From: Morinoia aosen
Lineage: Eukaryota; Arthropoda; Malacostraca; Amphipoda; Talitridae
Assembly: GCA_030386875.1 (NCBI GenBank)
Contig: CM059569.1
Span: 43,315,842 to 43,379,841, forward strand
Length of the DNA stretch: 64,000 bases
Direction of reading: 5' to 3'
Positions 23,046-34,893 of the stretch are shown here, piece by piece. Each line of letters starts with the position of its first letter. The first letter of the stretch is position 1. The translations under genes were made by a program, and so were the position numbers. Below the pieces are notes generated by a model. The model worked only from the letters and a program-made list of their open reading frames with translations, did not search any database and was not told the DNA's origin.

Positions 23046-23611
23046 TGTAATTAACCACGTACAGAAAAATGCTAAACAAAACGATTTTCAGGAGTGACAA
23101 AAACCTTGAAACTTTCATTTTCGAGAAATGGCTCCCTGGAATAATTTTAGATTCCCATAGAAATGGGCTAAAGCGCGCGCCAGCAGCCGGCGGGGTTGTG
23201 ATAACGGTAACCCGAGTGCGATAAGGCTGAGGTCAAAGGGTTCAGCCGCGGCAGAAACAAAAACGATGCGTTACTTTTGAAATCGTTGAAGGGGAAAGAA
23301 AGGATGTACCATTGGACGTGCATCAACACAAGTTCCTTAGCTCTACAGGCCGCGTCTGTGAATAAATTGGCACTTTAATTGCGGCAGGTAGTACTGAAGT
23401 TCAATCTTCAACTCAAATGCAAAGTGAACTGTAGTAAGAAATGCTGTAACTGGCAAACATATATAGGATCGTACCTTTAGTAGTTTTGATTGAGTATTTA
23501 TGGAAATTGTGTTTGTGTCTATTGGTCGGTCAGCAGCATTATGAAAATCCCTCCGTGGCCACCGGTGTCGCACGTCGCAGTTAAAGTGTCAAAATTGATT
23601 GATTGATTTAA

Positions 23612-23890
23612 AGAAAGTTTTAGCCTCCCTTTACCACAACAAAGATGTTCAAAGAGAGGAAGGATGAAGGCGCCATTTAGTATGGAGTTTAAGGGAACGC
23701 GGAATCTGCGCACAAGGTGCATAAAACAGTAAGCTAAGAAAGAAGTTCATGAAACAAGATAAAGTTGAAGAAGAAAGTGTAGGTGCTGAAAAACAGGACA
23801 GCAGTGAACCGTAAAAAATGGTACGGTACAAAACAAAAAATCTATTTTATTTCTACAAAAAGAAGGCCTACCTAACTCTCAGCTTAAGAA
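23612..23890 (+). mobile_element. AAAGAGAGGAAGGA-family repeat
   Basis: Copy from TTTTAGCCTCCCTTTACC to AGGCCTACCTAACTCTCAGC; the last part is missing. Confidence 0.65.
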
Positions 23891-23987
23891 GTGTTCAAAT
23901 TTGAAACAGGTGTCAAGCGCTGGAACCACTACGGGTGCCAGATAATTACCGCCCAGGCCTCGGATAAAACAAGCTTCGGTAATAGAT

Positions 23988-24180
23988 TAACACTTTGACC
24001 GCGACGTGAGCCACCGGTGGCACACGGAGGGAGTTTTCATAATGCTACTGTTCGACCAGAAGTCACAAACTCAATTTTCATAAATGCTAACTCAAAAAAA
24101 TAAATGAAAGAACGATCCGGTTATTGATTGCTAATTCCAACATTGCCTAATACAACTGGCTTTATATCAATTCGAGTTGA
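23988..24180 (+). mobile_element. CCACCGGTGG-family MITE copy
   Basis: Starts TTAACACTTTGACCGCGACG, then GAGCCACCGGTGGCACACGG and the common body with AATTTTCATAAATGC. Confidence 0.6.
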
Positions 24181-24521
24181 ATGGTAAACTTCAGTTTTAC
24201 CTGCCGCTGCCATCTGTTGATAGCTCATGGCCGATACTTCAGGATAGTGTGGCGGCCACCAGTCACCCTCGGGAAGCTCGGTTGTGTGAGTCAGAACTCG
24301 TGCCAGAGCAAAAAAGGGACCGAAGTTCGCGCGACGCAGTTGTTGTTGTTCACAGACAACTGAAAACTGGGTAAAGAAAAGAGCAGTCGAGCCGTGTTCA
24401 GAGAAATTTAGTCTCTTCATAGCTACATACACAGAAAATTATAAAATATATGCCTTTGATTAGAGATGATATTACCTTCTTTATTTACCAATTTGAATAA
24501 ATACTGAGGTACACACCACAA

Positions 24522-24700
24522 CACTTAATATTGGACCGAAATGTGAGCCAACGTGCCACGGAGGGAATTTACATGATGATGCTGACCGACCAGCAGTCTC
24601 AAACTCTATTTTCATAAGTACTTAATTTAAGCTAAATGAAGGCACAATCCTATTAATGTTTGCGATTTTTAAAATTTCTTACTAGAACTGACTTTAAATA
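24522..24700 (+). mobile_element. CCACCGGTGG-family MITE copy, diverged
   Basis: Begins TTAATATTGGACC; keeps ATGCTGACCGACCAGCAGTC and AAGCTAAATGAAGGCACAAT of the family. Confidence 0.55.
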
Positions 24701-25110
24701 TGAGGTTATTTGTCGAGGAGAGAACCATAATCGATTTTCCAATTTTCGCTGCCTAATCATAGTTAATTATATCGCACCAAACAATTTTTTTTCTATGCAC
24801 TTTCCGCGGGAAATGAGTATTTAATGAGTTATAGCGGTAGGTTTAGTTTCGTCTTAGATGAATGCGCTCGAATAAACAGCTACTTATCGATTTTCGAATT
24901 TTTATTGCTTGAATCACGGCAATAACATCAAAATAAACTATTTTTCTTCCATGCACTTTTTGCGGCAAATTAGTACTTACGAGTTAGAGCACCACAACCG
25001 AAATGTGGGCACCGAAATAGGGAAAATCGATTATGGTTCTCTTCTTAACATTTACCAATATGAGTTGAATATCAAACTTCAGTTTAGCCAATTGCATCCA
25101 AGGTGTTAAC
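24700..25110 (+). repeat. Interspersed repeat with GGTAGGTTTAGTTTCGTC
   Basis: AT-rich repeat with TATGCACTTTCCGCGG, GAGTTATAGCGGTAGG and GAATGCGCTCGAATAAACAG. Related copies at 28040-28360 and, inverted, 28430-28590. Internal half-units repeat within each copy. Class unknown. Confidence 0.5.
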
Positions 25111-25363
25111 AAATTTATCCAGTTCAGTGACGGATGTCCCATACGAAGGCACTAAATTCTTGAGCTGGGCGCAAAGCGGACAACGCATGCAGGGTCAATG
25201 TGAGCTGCTGCAAAGTAAACGTTCAGATAAGCAAGCCTAATAAAACCAGAGCAAATTTTTATGATGACATAGATTAGATAGAAGACAAATAAAGCGTGAC
25301 ACATAAACCGCATTTCCGGTGTTGTAAACGCTGGGTTTGGGTAGGTTGTGAGGACCGGTCTGC

Positions 25364-25583
25364 TTTCAACTCTTTGACCTCAACGTGCCCCACCGGTGGC
25401 CACGGATGGAATTTTTATAGCGCTGATGACTGAACAATAGTCACATCCTCAATTTATCAATTAATACTGAGGCGTAATTCAGCTGTTGTTTGCGATTTTC
25501 AAAATTGTTCAATAAATTGACTTTAATTTGAGTTGAAAATTGAACTTCAGTTAAATAAATTTCCGGTCAAAGTGTTGAAATAT
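25364..25583 (+). mobile_element. TTAA/TTCAA-type MITE (CCACCGGTGG family)
   Basis: About 220 bp. Left end TTCAACTCTTTGACC, right end complement TTCAACACTTTGACC. Contains CCACCGGTGG and an A+T-rich body shared with copies near 23988, 24522, 42362, 52575 and 53899 on the plus strand, and near 23516-23596 and 28660-28745 on the minus strand. Consensus start TTAACACTTTGACCGCGACG suggests a TTAA-targeting (piggyBac-like) origin. Confidence 0.6.
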
Positions 25584-26499
25584 GAAACAAAATGGGAGCC
25601 TCGTACGAATGTGAGGAGAATTTTCCTCCCACAAATATATTGTGTAGAATGATAGCAAAGAGACATGTGTAGGCGATTTCATAATATTTAAATCACACAT
25701 AAATATTATTATTAATAATGTTATTATATGTTATGATGTATAATGTTTATATATATAATTGAAACATATTGTGTTCTCCCAAAAAATTTGAATCACGACT
25801 TATACCAAGAAAATACAAATGCTGTAAAGTTTATTACCCAGTGTTGTGAGAAACAAATGAACAAATAAACTTACGTAAACAGGTCAGCCACACGAAGTTT
25901 CTTCGCGTTAGGAAAATTCTTCCGCAAAAGAACTTCGTACATTAAAATTATAAATTGCGCCGCAGCTAATTTGAATCAATTCAATTTTTACTAAGAGTTA
26001 GGGAATTCAGAGGCGCCTAAACTGCGGCCGAACAATCTACTTCGTTGCCGCGGAAGTTTTTCTACGCCGACTTAACTACGCTGCGTGCTTTTCCCAGGCA
26101 AAAATTCTCTACTTGAAGATTTATTTCGAGAAAATTCAAGAATCTATTCCCCAACAACACAACGCAGTAAATGCGAAGTCAAGTCGACGCGGTAATTTCC
26201 GCCAACGGAAATTTTCTTTTGTAAGGCGACCGCTTCTACGACTTGGAAAAATCTCCGCTGCTGGCTGTACCTTTGCGACGACGTAAAAAGTTTCCGCTAC
26301 CAGCTGTACCTTTACGACGACGTAGAAATTTTTCTCAGCCTCACCCACACAATGATTAAGCTACGAAAATGCAGCTCTCGGATAGCAGCACAGCGCCTCA
26401 CCGCACGAAGGAAGGCAGGACACGCTCGGCCCAGCACAAGGTCGACCTCCAAGGCTTCAGCATCCGAGTCGCAACACGCGGCGCAACTGCACACGTCGG

Positions 26500-27165
26500 G
26501 TCGCGTGATGCACGTGGGAATGCGGCGCATGATGCACGTGGGAATGCGGCGCATGATGCACGTGGGAATGCGGCGCATGATGCACGTGGGAATACGTGCG
26601 CGTGATGCACGTGGGAATGTGGCGGCGCGTGGTGCACGTGGGAATGCGGCGCGTGCACCACGTGGGAATGCGGCGCGTGATGCACGTGGGAACACGTGCG
26701 CGTGATGCACGTGGGAATGCGTGCGCGTGATGCACGTGGGAATGCGTGCGCGTGATGCACGTGGGAATGCGTGCGCGTGATGCACGTGGGAATGCGTGCG
26801 CGTGATGCACGTGGGAATGCGTGCGCGTGATGCACGTGGGAATGCGTGCGCGTGATGCGCGCGGGAATGCGTGCGCGTGATGTGCGCGGGAATGCGTGCG
26901 CGTGATGCACGTGGGAATGCGTGGGCGTGATGCACGTGGGAATGCGTGCGCGTGATGCACGTGGGAATGCGTGCGCGTGATGCGCGTGGGAATGCGTGCG
27001 CGTGATGCGCGTGGGAATGCGTGCGCGTGATGCGCGTGGGAATGCGTGCGCGTGATGCGCGTGGGAATGCGTGCGCGTGATGCACGTGGGAATGCATGCG
27101 CGTGATGCACGTGGGAATGCGAGCGCGTGATGCACGTGGGAATGCGTGCGCGTGACGCATGTCTG
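26500..27165 (+). repeat. 25-bp minisatellite with CACGTG and GCGTGCGCGTG
   Basis: About 26 units of CGTGATGCACGTGGGAATGC type. The left end (26500-26690) is more variable. Contains many perfect CACGTG E-boxes and alternating purine-pyrimidine runs. Confidence 0.92.
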
Positions 27166-27513
27166 TTCACTCGAGCACGCGCGACAATAAACTTCCCATC
27201 CCAAAAATTACACAGCATGCGTACATGCAGACAAAGAGCTGCGATTAGGAGTACCTCTATAGAACAAAAGTTCGTAAGCTTCACCTCACTCTTCTACAAT
27301 CTCTCGTAATAAAAGTTTACACAAAAACTAAAAAAATATTATCTTAAAAATCTAAAAGTCTCCCTAAAAATCTGTCAAGTCCATCGAAAAAAAATTAAAA
27401 AGTTCATCTATTAAAAGCTCACCAATAACCTCGCAATAGAGACCGTAAGCGTCAGGTCTCGCTCGAAATCTCGCTTGCTTTTGAAAACCCTGACGCTGAG
27501 GTGACAGTTTTAG

Positions 27514-27738
27514 CGGATCTTTTCCAGATGCGCCCCGCCACTAATGCAACACATAACTTCACCCACTCGTAACTCTCGAAATATTGCACCAATCGATTCC
27601 AAATTAGTCTCAAACGAAAGAATGTTTTAAACTTTCGTTTGAGAGTAATTTGAAGTCGATAAGTGCATTATTTTGAAAGTTACAAGTGGGTGAACTTGTG
27701 TGTTGCATTAGTGGCGAGGCGCATCTGGAAAAGGTCCC
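27514..27738 (+). mobile_element. Foldback MITE family 2, copy 1
   Basis: Nearly perfect inverted repeat: GATCTTTTCCAGATGCGCC at one end and GGCGCATCTGGAAAAGGTC at the other, with ~95-bp arms and a short loop. TTTTAG flanks both sides (27508-27513 and 27739-27744). Confidence 0.85.
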
Positions 27739-28039
27739 TTTTAGTGTCCGTCGTTGTAACCGAAATAAAAGTTAACAGTGAGGTGGACGCCTGATAAATA
27801 ATGCCTTAACATTTCACTTTAGAGGGCATTATTTATTATTATTTCACTTCACTTTAAAGAGCGCAACTCCCGCCATGCTTCATTTGCTGCTTCAAAGTGA
27901 CATGCTGTAGCCTGCGCGCAAGTTGCAGAAACCCTCACATTTACCGAGAACTTTAGATTAACGTGTTGACCGCGACGGGTTAAGCTGAACTTTAGTATTC
28001 AACAAAAAATTTAAAGTCAGTTGTTGAGAGTTAGGTAAA

Positions 28040-28590
28040 TGTTGAGGATTATCCGGGAATCGTTTATCCACACTTTTCGAATCCTAAACATAGTAAATTT
28101 GATCGAAATAAACAACTTTTCTTCTATGCACTTTCCGTCGCAAATGATTATTTTACGAATTATAGCGGTAGGTTTAGTTTCGTCTTTGATGACGAATGCG
28201 CTCGAATAAACAGCTACTCATTGATTTTCGAATTTTTGTTGCTTGAACCATGGTAATAACATCGAAATGAACTACTTTTCTTCTATACACTTTTTTCGTC
28301 AAATGAATGTTTTACGAGTTAGCGCGGTAGGTTTAGTTTCGTCTTTGATAACGAGAAAACCGAAAGCGAGATGCCATTGCAGCGTTGCCATTCGCCGGGC
28401 CAAATGAATTACCTCCCGCTTCAAACCCTTGAGTTGCGGTAACTAATTCACCGTTATAACTCGTAAAATACTTATTTACGCCGGAAAGTGCATAGAAGAA
28501 AACGTGCTTATTTCGATCTAATTAACTATGTTTCGGCACCAAAAAATTAAATATCTATTCCCAGAAAATCCTCAACATATACCGAGAGTT
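28040..28590 (+). repeat. Related AT-rich interspersed repeat, two orientations
   Basis: Two direct half-units (CTTTCCGTCGCAAATG and CTTTTTTCGTCAAATG contexts) followed by an inverted part ending at CTCAACATATACCG. Confidence 0.5.
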
Positions 28591-28859
28591 ATTTTGGAAG
28601 TAGGCCCTAGCATGCAATAACTGGATTATGCTTTCGTTTAGTTTTCAACAGTTATTTATGAAAGTTTAGTTTGTGACTACAGGTCGGTCAGCAGCACAAT
28701 GAAATCTCCCTCAGTGACCACTGGTGGGCCACGTCGCAATTGAATTGATTGTACGCTTAAATGAATTGATAATTGTACGCTGAGGAGATATAGTATAGCA
28801 TAAACTACAGGAATATGGTAAAACATAAAAAGTGCACACACATACAAAGGCTAAGAAAT

Positions 28860-29760
28860 TTTTAAATACTCAGAAAAATGTTGCTATTCGATGCTATAGA
28901 CCAAAAATTACTCACATGTCCCGTCACAAATTCATGTTCCTAGGAGACACTTTCGCGGCAAATATTTCAAAGTAGACCAAACATACAGGAAAAATTCTGC
29001 GAGAAAGTAAAAGTATTGGTTTCTACTTTCCAAAACACTTGTTAGATTAACACGGAGTTAACCCAACTTCTAGCCTTATTTGACCAGCCTTTTTCGTGGT
29101 TTGACAGACTTGCCTAACATTATCTTACTTCTACCTGGCCTGCCCTTACCTCTACCTAACCTTACCTTACCTCTCCTGACCTAACAAATAAAGATGAAAA
29201 ATTCTAAATTTCTTGGACAGTTTATCACGTTGACTGCGATGGATTAAACTGATGTTCAAGGTTCCACTTAAATTTAAAGTCAAAAATTTTTGAAAAAAAT
29301 TTCAAGTACCAAACATTAAGAGGATCCATTAAACACCATTAATTTTGAAAGATTGCTAAAAAATTTTGAACGACTCATCAATGGGTCGTATCGCAAAACA
29401 CGGGCTAACCGTATTCACACGAGAAATGAATAAAATCTTTCAGTTAAAGCATGTGAATTTGGACAATATTCTTATTTGTTTCAGGAGAGTAGCTTTGAGG
29501 CCGAGATATACATAAAATTCTCCATTGTCTCGCACTAGCACCTTCATTTTGTCAAGATTCATTTGCAGGAGCTGCTAGGCTGGCAGTTGAGTAGATTCAA
29601 CAGAGTTACCGGAAGCGAGAAGTCCTGAGAGCCTCACCGAAATAAAATGTTATTCCTTACTAGATTACAAGTGCGAGACTTCACCGTCTACACTCGAGTT
29701 ATAGACCTACACACTTGAGCTATATATATATACATACTACTGACAGAGGAACACAATTGA
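28860..29760. other. AT-rich intergenic DNA
   Basis: Only weak similarity to the CACGTTGACTGCGA end motif near 29226 and a short CCTTACCTCTACCTAACC run near 29150. No gene seen. Confidence 0.6.
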
Positions 29761-29834
29761 GCTATAGACCTCCACTCATGTAGTCACAGTACACACACAT
29801 AAGTCTGGACCGCGAAGAACACAACACACAGCTA

Positions 29835-30030
29835 AATGAGCACACACACACACGCACACAACAGGCGCAACACACATCCCGGACGCAACACGGCCGCCAC
29901 AGATGGTCCGCATCAGCGGATGCGGACAGTTTACATGTAGAAAACGACATGACTGTGCGGTGCACACGTCCTGTAGATGTTGCACTGCACACACACATAC
30001 ACACACGCACACACACACACACACACAAGG
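29835..30030 (+). repeat. (CA)n-rich tracts
   Basis: Interrupted CA/CACACG runs at 29840-29860 and 29990-30030. Confidence 0.8.
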
Positions 30031-30482
30031 TCAGGGACAGGGACACTTGAATGTATCGATCAAGTTAAGAGTCATGAGCGCAAAGTCCACAGTAACACCT
30101 GCACCTGCCGGCGCACATCGAAGTGTGTAGTGACTGCAGCGTGAGCTCAATTTCTACAATATGCATCAAACGGGTCTGCACAACATAGCTTTGCATCAAA
30201 TAACTCAGCAACAAATGGCCCTCCATCAAGCATTCCAGCATCAAGCGTCAGTGGAGAGCATAGCTTTACATCAAATAGCTATGCCAAATAGCCCTGTCTC
30301 ACAAAGCTTTTCATCAAAGGGTGCTTCGTCAACTCGCTGCTTTCCTCACTCCGATGTTGTGGGGACTCCACTCACCAGACTGCCTTTGTGGGGGTAAATT
30401 TTTAGGGTGACGACAAGCGAGGATAGTAGCATTGGCCTTCCAACTCCCCTGATACAGGGTGGCGCAAAAAAAAACGCATGGA

Positions 30483-30622
30483 TTTGACTTGCGTAGCGTC
30501 AGTGCCCAGTCTACTTTTTCGCCGCCTGCATGCAAGTTTTTCGCCGCCCAATAATTAAATCGTTTAGGCGGCGAAAAACATGCATGCTCTGGCGAAAAAG
30601 TTTGACTGGCGTAGTGTCAGTG
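30483..30622 (+). repeat. Composite direct and inverted repeat
   Basis: Ends carry direct copies of GACTTGCGTAGCGTCAGTG (second copy GACTGGCGTAGTGTCAGTG). Between them TTTTTCGCCGCC is paired with GGCGGCGAAAAA. It follows TACAGGGTGGCGCAAAAA, a mariner-like end sequence, at 30453. Confidence 0.5.
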
Positions 30623-30639
30623 GTGGGAGTGGAATGACC

Positions 30640-31500
30640 AATTATACCAGTCAATTATACCAGCCAATTATACTAGTTGTAATGATAATTAGTATAATAA
30701 TTGTGAAAAATTATACCAGTTATAATTATAACTAGTTTAATTAGGTTATTGTTGAATAATTATAACTAATTCAATTTCATAACCATATAATTATAACTAG
30801 TTTAATTGTATAACCATGTATGTAGTAATTAGAAGTAGTATATACTTTAATAAGACAATTATAGCAGTTTGCTATAAATTCGTTCTGTTTGCGCCCCCCT
30901 GTAGCTGCCACATCCCTAAGACTGTTTGATTGAACTAGTTGCTTATTTATTTTAAATCAGAATTCTGACGAGAGGCTTCAATTCAACCATATTAAAATGA
31001 GCAAGAGCCAATTAGACAAAAACAGTCCGCACAACCGTAGTACGGACACAAGCTCTCAAAGCTCTCCGGAAGTACTAAATCTTAGTTTCGATAACTCTAT
31101 AATTCATCAATGCTTTATAACTTAATTATTGTTTGCGTTTTGAAACACGTAGTTACATCTGGCCTGTAACTAACCGCGACAGAAATGTTCCCCAACAGAT
31201 ATTTTTTTTAAAGTTTATTACAAAATATCAAACTTTCCTGTGCATATTTAAAAAAAGTTATTAATAAAAAATACCAAACTTTCCTGTGCATATTTAGAAA
31301 AATTATTAATACAAAATGTCAAACTTTCCTTCAGTGTATCATTCCAAATTCTACCTTTCCGCGAAACACTCGCCATGGTAAGAAAACTCGGACATGTTCG
31401 TAATTTGTTGCATTCCAACCGATACCACGTACGTACTAATTTTCCGCTGATCAAACATACCTTTCGCTTGCTGAACTGGCAAAACACAGAGCCCGGTCTA
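30640..31500. other. AT-rich intergenic DNA
   Basis: Short repeats of AATTATAACTAGTTTAATT between 30650 and 30810 and a doubled CAAACTTTCCTGTGCATATT near 31230-31290. No gene seen. Confidence 0.6.
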
Positions 31501-31519
31501 ACTTTTGCGCCGTATCATC

Positions 31520-31612
31520 TATAATTGAAGGGTGGAAAGCCTTAGTGAACTTTTTGCTATTGATTTCTTATGCAAGTAATCCACTAGGGCTTTCTTTCCA
31601 CCCTTCAATTGT
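31520..31612 (+). repeat. Short foldback repeat
   Basis: ATAATTGAAGGGTGGAAAG at the left is mirrored as CTTTCCACCCTTCAATTGTA at the right, with ~30-bp arms. Looks like a small MITE; no target duplication assigned. Confidence 0.55.
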
Positions 31613-31619
31613 AGCCTCC

Positions 31620-32460
31620 AGCACAGAAAATGTACAAGGGCGGCTAAAATCATCGACGCACTATCGACAAAGTTAGTCAGGGTTATTTAGTGCACGCGAT
31701 AGTTATAAGTAAGGGCGGATGGTGTGCTTCGAGGTCGGAGATCCAGATGGAGTCAACGCGAGCAGCGATCCGGGAAAACAATAAAACCGTACATATCTAT
31801 GAAGAAAGTCGATACAAAACTTCTCCGCAACTAGTGGAAACATCACAATTAGTGTTCTTATATCCCCTACAGTTGTTTAATCATCTAGAAACATTACAGT
31901 AAAAATGTTTATGTTAGCTAGCTGAAAGTTATAAAAAAACACGAAAAGAGGTAAAACACTACCTGAACTGGATCGAACCGACTCAAAGCTTTATAACATG
32001 AACATTCTCTGAACTTCGAAACGCACAATCGGGGAAGCGTCAGTTCCCCATTGCAATGGGATAAGCTCATTTACAGCAGCAGAACTAAGGAGTCGCTCTA
32101 CATCAAAGAGTACATCGCTAATTACCTACAAACAATGTCCCCAAATAAGCAACAATAGAAATACGAAATGGTAGTGGACTCCCCCAACTGTTGTGATGCT
32201 CAGTGTTGCCAGACCGGGCTTCTTCATGGAGAAAAATTATACTTTCGTGTATTTTTACACGAAATTTTGGCTTATAAAGTTACGCAGTGTCTGTGAATCC
32301 TAACAGGGTGGTCCAATGTAGCCATATTTTGAACGGAAAAGCGTAATTTTGTAATTTTATCAGTAAAGTCCTGTTTGCGTTCATACAAGTCGCACACTCG
32401 CACACACACACACGCGCACGCAGCAAATGCGTCGACGGGTTTTGAATTTTCATACACCTA
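31620..32460. other. Intergenic DNA without recognised features
   Basis: No gene, RNA or strong repeat seen; one short CA-rich patch near 32400. Confidence 0.55.
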
Positions 32461-32469
32461 ATTAGCAAT

Positions 32470-32660
32470 AACGAAATGCTAAAACGGCTAACCCCTTTTG
32501 AGCTGGCAACCATTTCAAACACCTGGGTTGTGTAAGACATTGCGGCTAACTTCATCCATTATACGACTCCCAACGGGAAGAAACGCAGGGCTCTCGAATT
32601 CTCAACCTCTAGCACGAGAGACAAACTTGATCTACATTTCGTGCCTGCGCAACGCTGCCA
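32470..32660 (-). mobile_element. Diverged copy of the same SINE
   Basis: Shares GCTGGCAACCATTTCAAACA and CACCTGGGTTG-type body sequence with 18600-18660, with a degraded promoter region. Confidence 0.5.
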
Positions 32661-32885
32661 AAGTTTGAGGACTGCAGCAGTCCACTTGCTGGTTTCCGTT
32701 GGTAAACACGGAAGAAACTTAACGAATTGGAATTAGGGCTGGCGGATGTGCGATATAACGTGACCTGAACAGCAACTGGCGGGTTGACCTCTAACTCGAG
32801 CTTGGTTCCATATTACAGCTTTTATTTGTTGGGCGTAGCTTTTCTTAGGCTTGGCTTTGAATTTTGTACACTAAGTTGTGTTCTA

Positions 32886-34650
32886 AATTGCATGTGATCT
32901 GAACAATGTTCTAGAATCTGGAGTGTTGTGTTTTTCGCAGCATGGTGATGGACTCAGTAAGCGTGAAATATTATCCAAAAATAGATATTTTTCTCCTCCT
33001 CAGTCCTCTTCCAACTCTGTTGTAGTTAAGTATATCCAAAATTATTACCTCAAGCAATTCTGCAACAAGTCATTCTACATCAATCAATTCTGCCACTTCT
33101 TTTATAAAAGATGAGAGCACGCGTTGAGACCTCTAAGTCTATGATTGTTGTTTTAATTTGATGGTATATTATATAGAATGTACATGAAAGCGTTGAGTAT
33201 GCAATTATTTGCGTACTTTATTAAGGGATGAAAACGCGTGCGGCTTCACAAAATGCAGTGCGAGCATGTTCTGTTGGATAAGTTCACAATCGGAGCGCGG
33301 AAGTCAATGCCAGCGCGTTGTTGAGAGCTGATAAGATGCTCCACCTCGTTTGTGGAGGTCGCACTGCACTCGCTGATGTGAATCCGAGTAAGCGAAAATG
33401 AAGTGCTGAGTTACTACTACGTGCTGTTCGCAGGAAATAACATATTCAAAGTTTTTCTACTTTGAGGATTTTAATGCAAAAGAACAATGCCGCAGTGACT
33501 TGTCATGCTCATAGATTGTTCTCAGGTCTCGGATGAAAAGGATAACCTCTAAAAAAAGTAAGCTGTAAAAATATTTGAGCTCGGAAAAAACGACGATGTA
33601 CTAAAAAACGCAGTTTGTAAAAAATAAAAGGCTACCAAAAAGAAATAACCCAGTTATAAAAATTGCAATAGAGTAACATTGAGCAGGAAAACATGCGATC
33701 ATCTTTCATCTCGCACGTGAATGTATAAGGTACATATATCAGGTGACTAAGGCTCATGTCACACTGAGCTAGCAAAGCAGCATCTAGCAAGCTCGCATGA
33801 GCTATCTAGCAGACGGTCTGCGAGACTGGTAGGTAGGAATAGTATTTTCACCTCGCATGCTGGATGCTGGATAAAACGTGCGAGTTCAGTGTGAAGGCAA
33901 CGGCTCGCAATAGTGCTATTCCTACCTGCCAGTCTCGCAGACCGTCTGCTTGACAGCTCATGCGAGCTTGCTAGATGCTGCTTGGCTAGCTCGGTGTGAT
34001 ATGGGCCTAAAAGGCCCAAACTAACACCTGCCTGCCATGGATGCAAGGGTACCTCAAATAGGAATTATCTGTTGCTCTTTTGCATCCCTCTACCGTGCAC
34101 AGACTAGAGTTACTCGTCATCTAATTTAATTGACAAAAAACGAAAGTGGAAAAGTCCAGTACAAAACTGGCTAGAACCATGAGCCAAAACTTCAGGCATC
34201 GTTTTTTTAACATGTTTGAACTTTTTATGGCTAGCAGTACATTCAAAGAATTCTTGGGCAGAGCAAAAAAAGTTGTGGCGCATTACTTTAGTTTTGAGAT
34301 TATCGCCTTGAGTTCAACGAATATCTTGGAAACTTATAAAAAAATTGTTGACTGTTGAGTCGAAAAATATTCATTTTCGGAAAATGTTTCACGACCTTAG
34401 AGTCCTTCACCATGCTGCGAAAAAAAACACAACACTCTAGACTTTTTTGTTGTGCTTTTCTGACAATCATTTTTTGTTTCGACATTTTACATGGGTATTA
34501 CGATACCGATGTGTAATTATCAACTAAGAATGTTAATGGTAAGATATTTTAAAAAACAATGTTAAACATTTCATGTTTCAACTCTAATGGAAATAAACCG
34601 TTTTTCTTTTCTTTCTTTTCTCTAGAACATTGTTCAGATCGCATGCAGTT
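32886..34650. repeat. 30-bp inverted repeats 1.7 kb apart
   Basis: 32886-32915 and the complement of 34621-34650 agree at 28 of 30 bases (core GATCTGAACAATGTTCTAGA). They may be the ends of a DNA element. The region between holds the family 1 MITE and no coding frame. Confidence 0.5.
33750..34006 (-). mobile_element. Foldback MITE family 1, copy 2
   Basis: About 257 bp, roughly 90 percent identical by eye to the reverse complement of 19724-19981. Also flanked by CTA. The asymmetric centre fixes the orientation. Confidence 0.8.
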
Positions 34651-34736
34651 GAGACCGCAAGTGTACCACAATCACAAAGCAAACGAACAAGCACTCGGCA
34701 ACTAGTCGTCCTGTCATGGCCAAATTAACAAGGAAT

Positions 34737-34893
34737 AATAATAATAATGAGGGGTGTTGATACAATCAACATTAAAGCACGGACACGGGTCCTTTACTGC
34801 TCCCCTTTATGCATGTCGTCTGCGATCGAAAGGTCGATTTAGAAACTCATCATTAAAGGTAAGTCAATTGCAATGCAAAGTTACTGAAAACAT
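34737..34893 (-). other. 3' UTR and (ATT)n tail of the retrotransposon
   Basis: 157 bases from the ORF2 stop to the target duplication, ending in four to five ATT/TAA-type triplets instead of poly(A). A simple triplet tail is typical of I-group elements. Confidence 0.8.

Noticed and set aside
26312-27284. His/Arg/Ala-rich proteins of ~280 codons on the minus strand
   Set aside because: 25-bp array read in three frames; no non-repeat domain.
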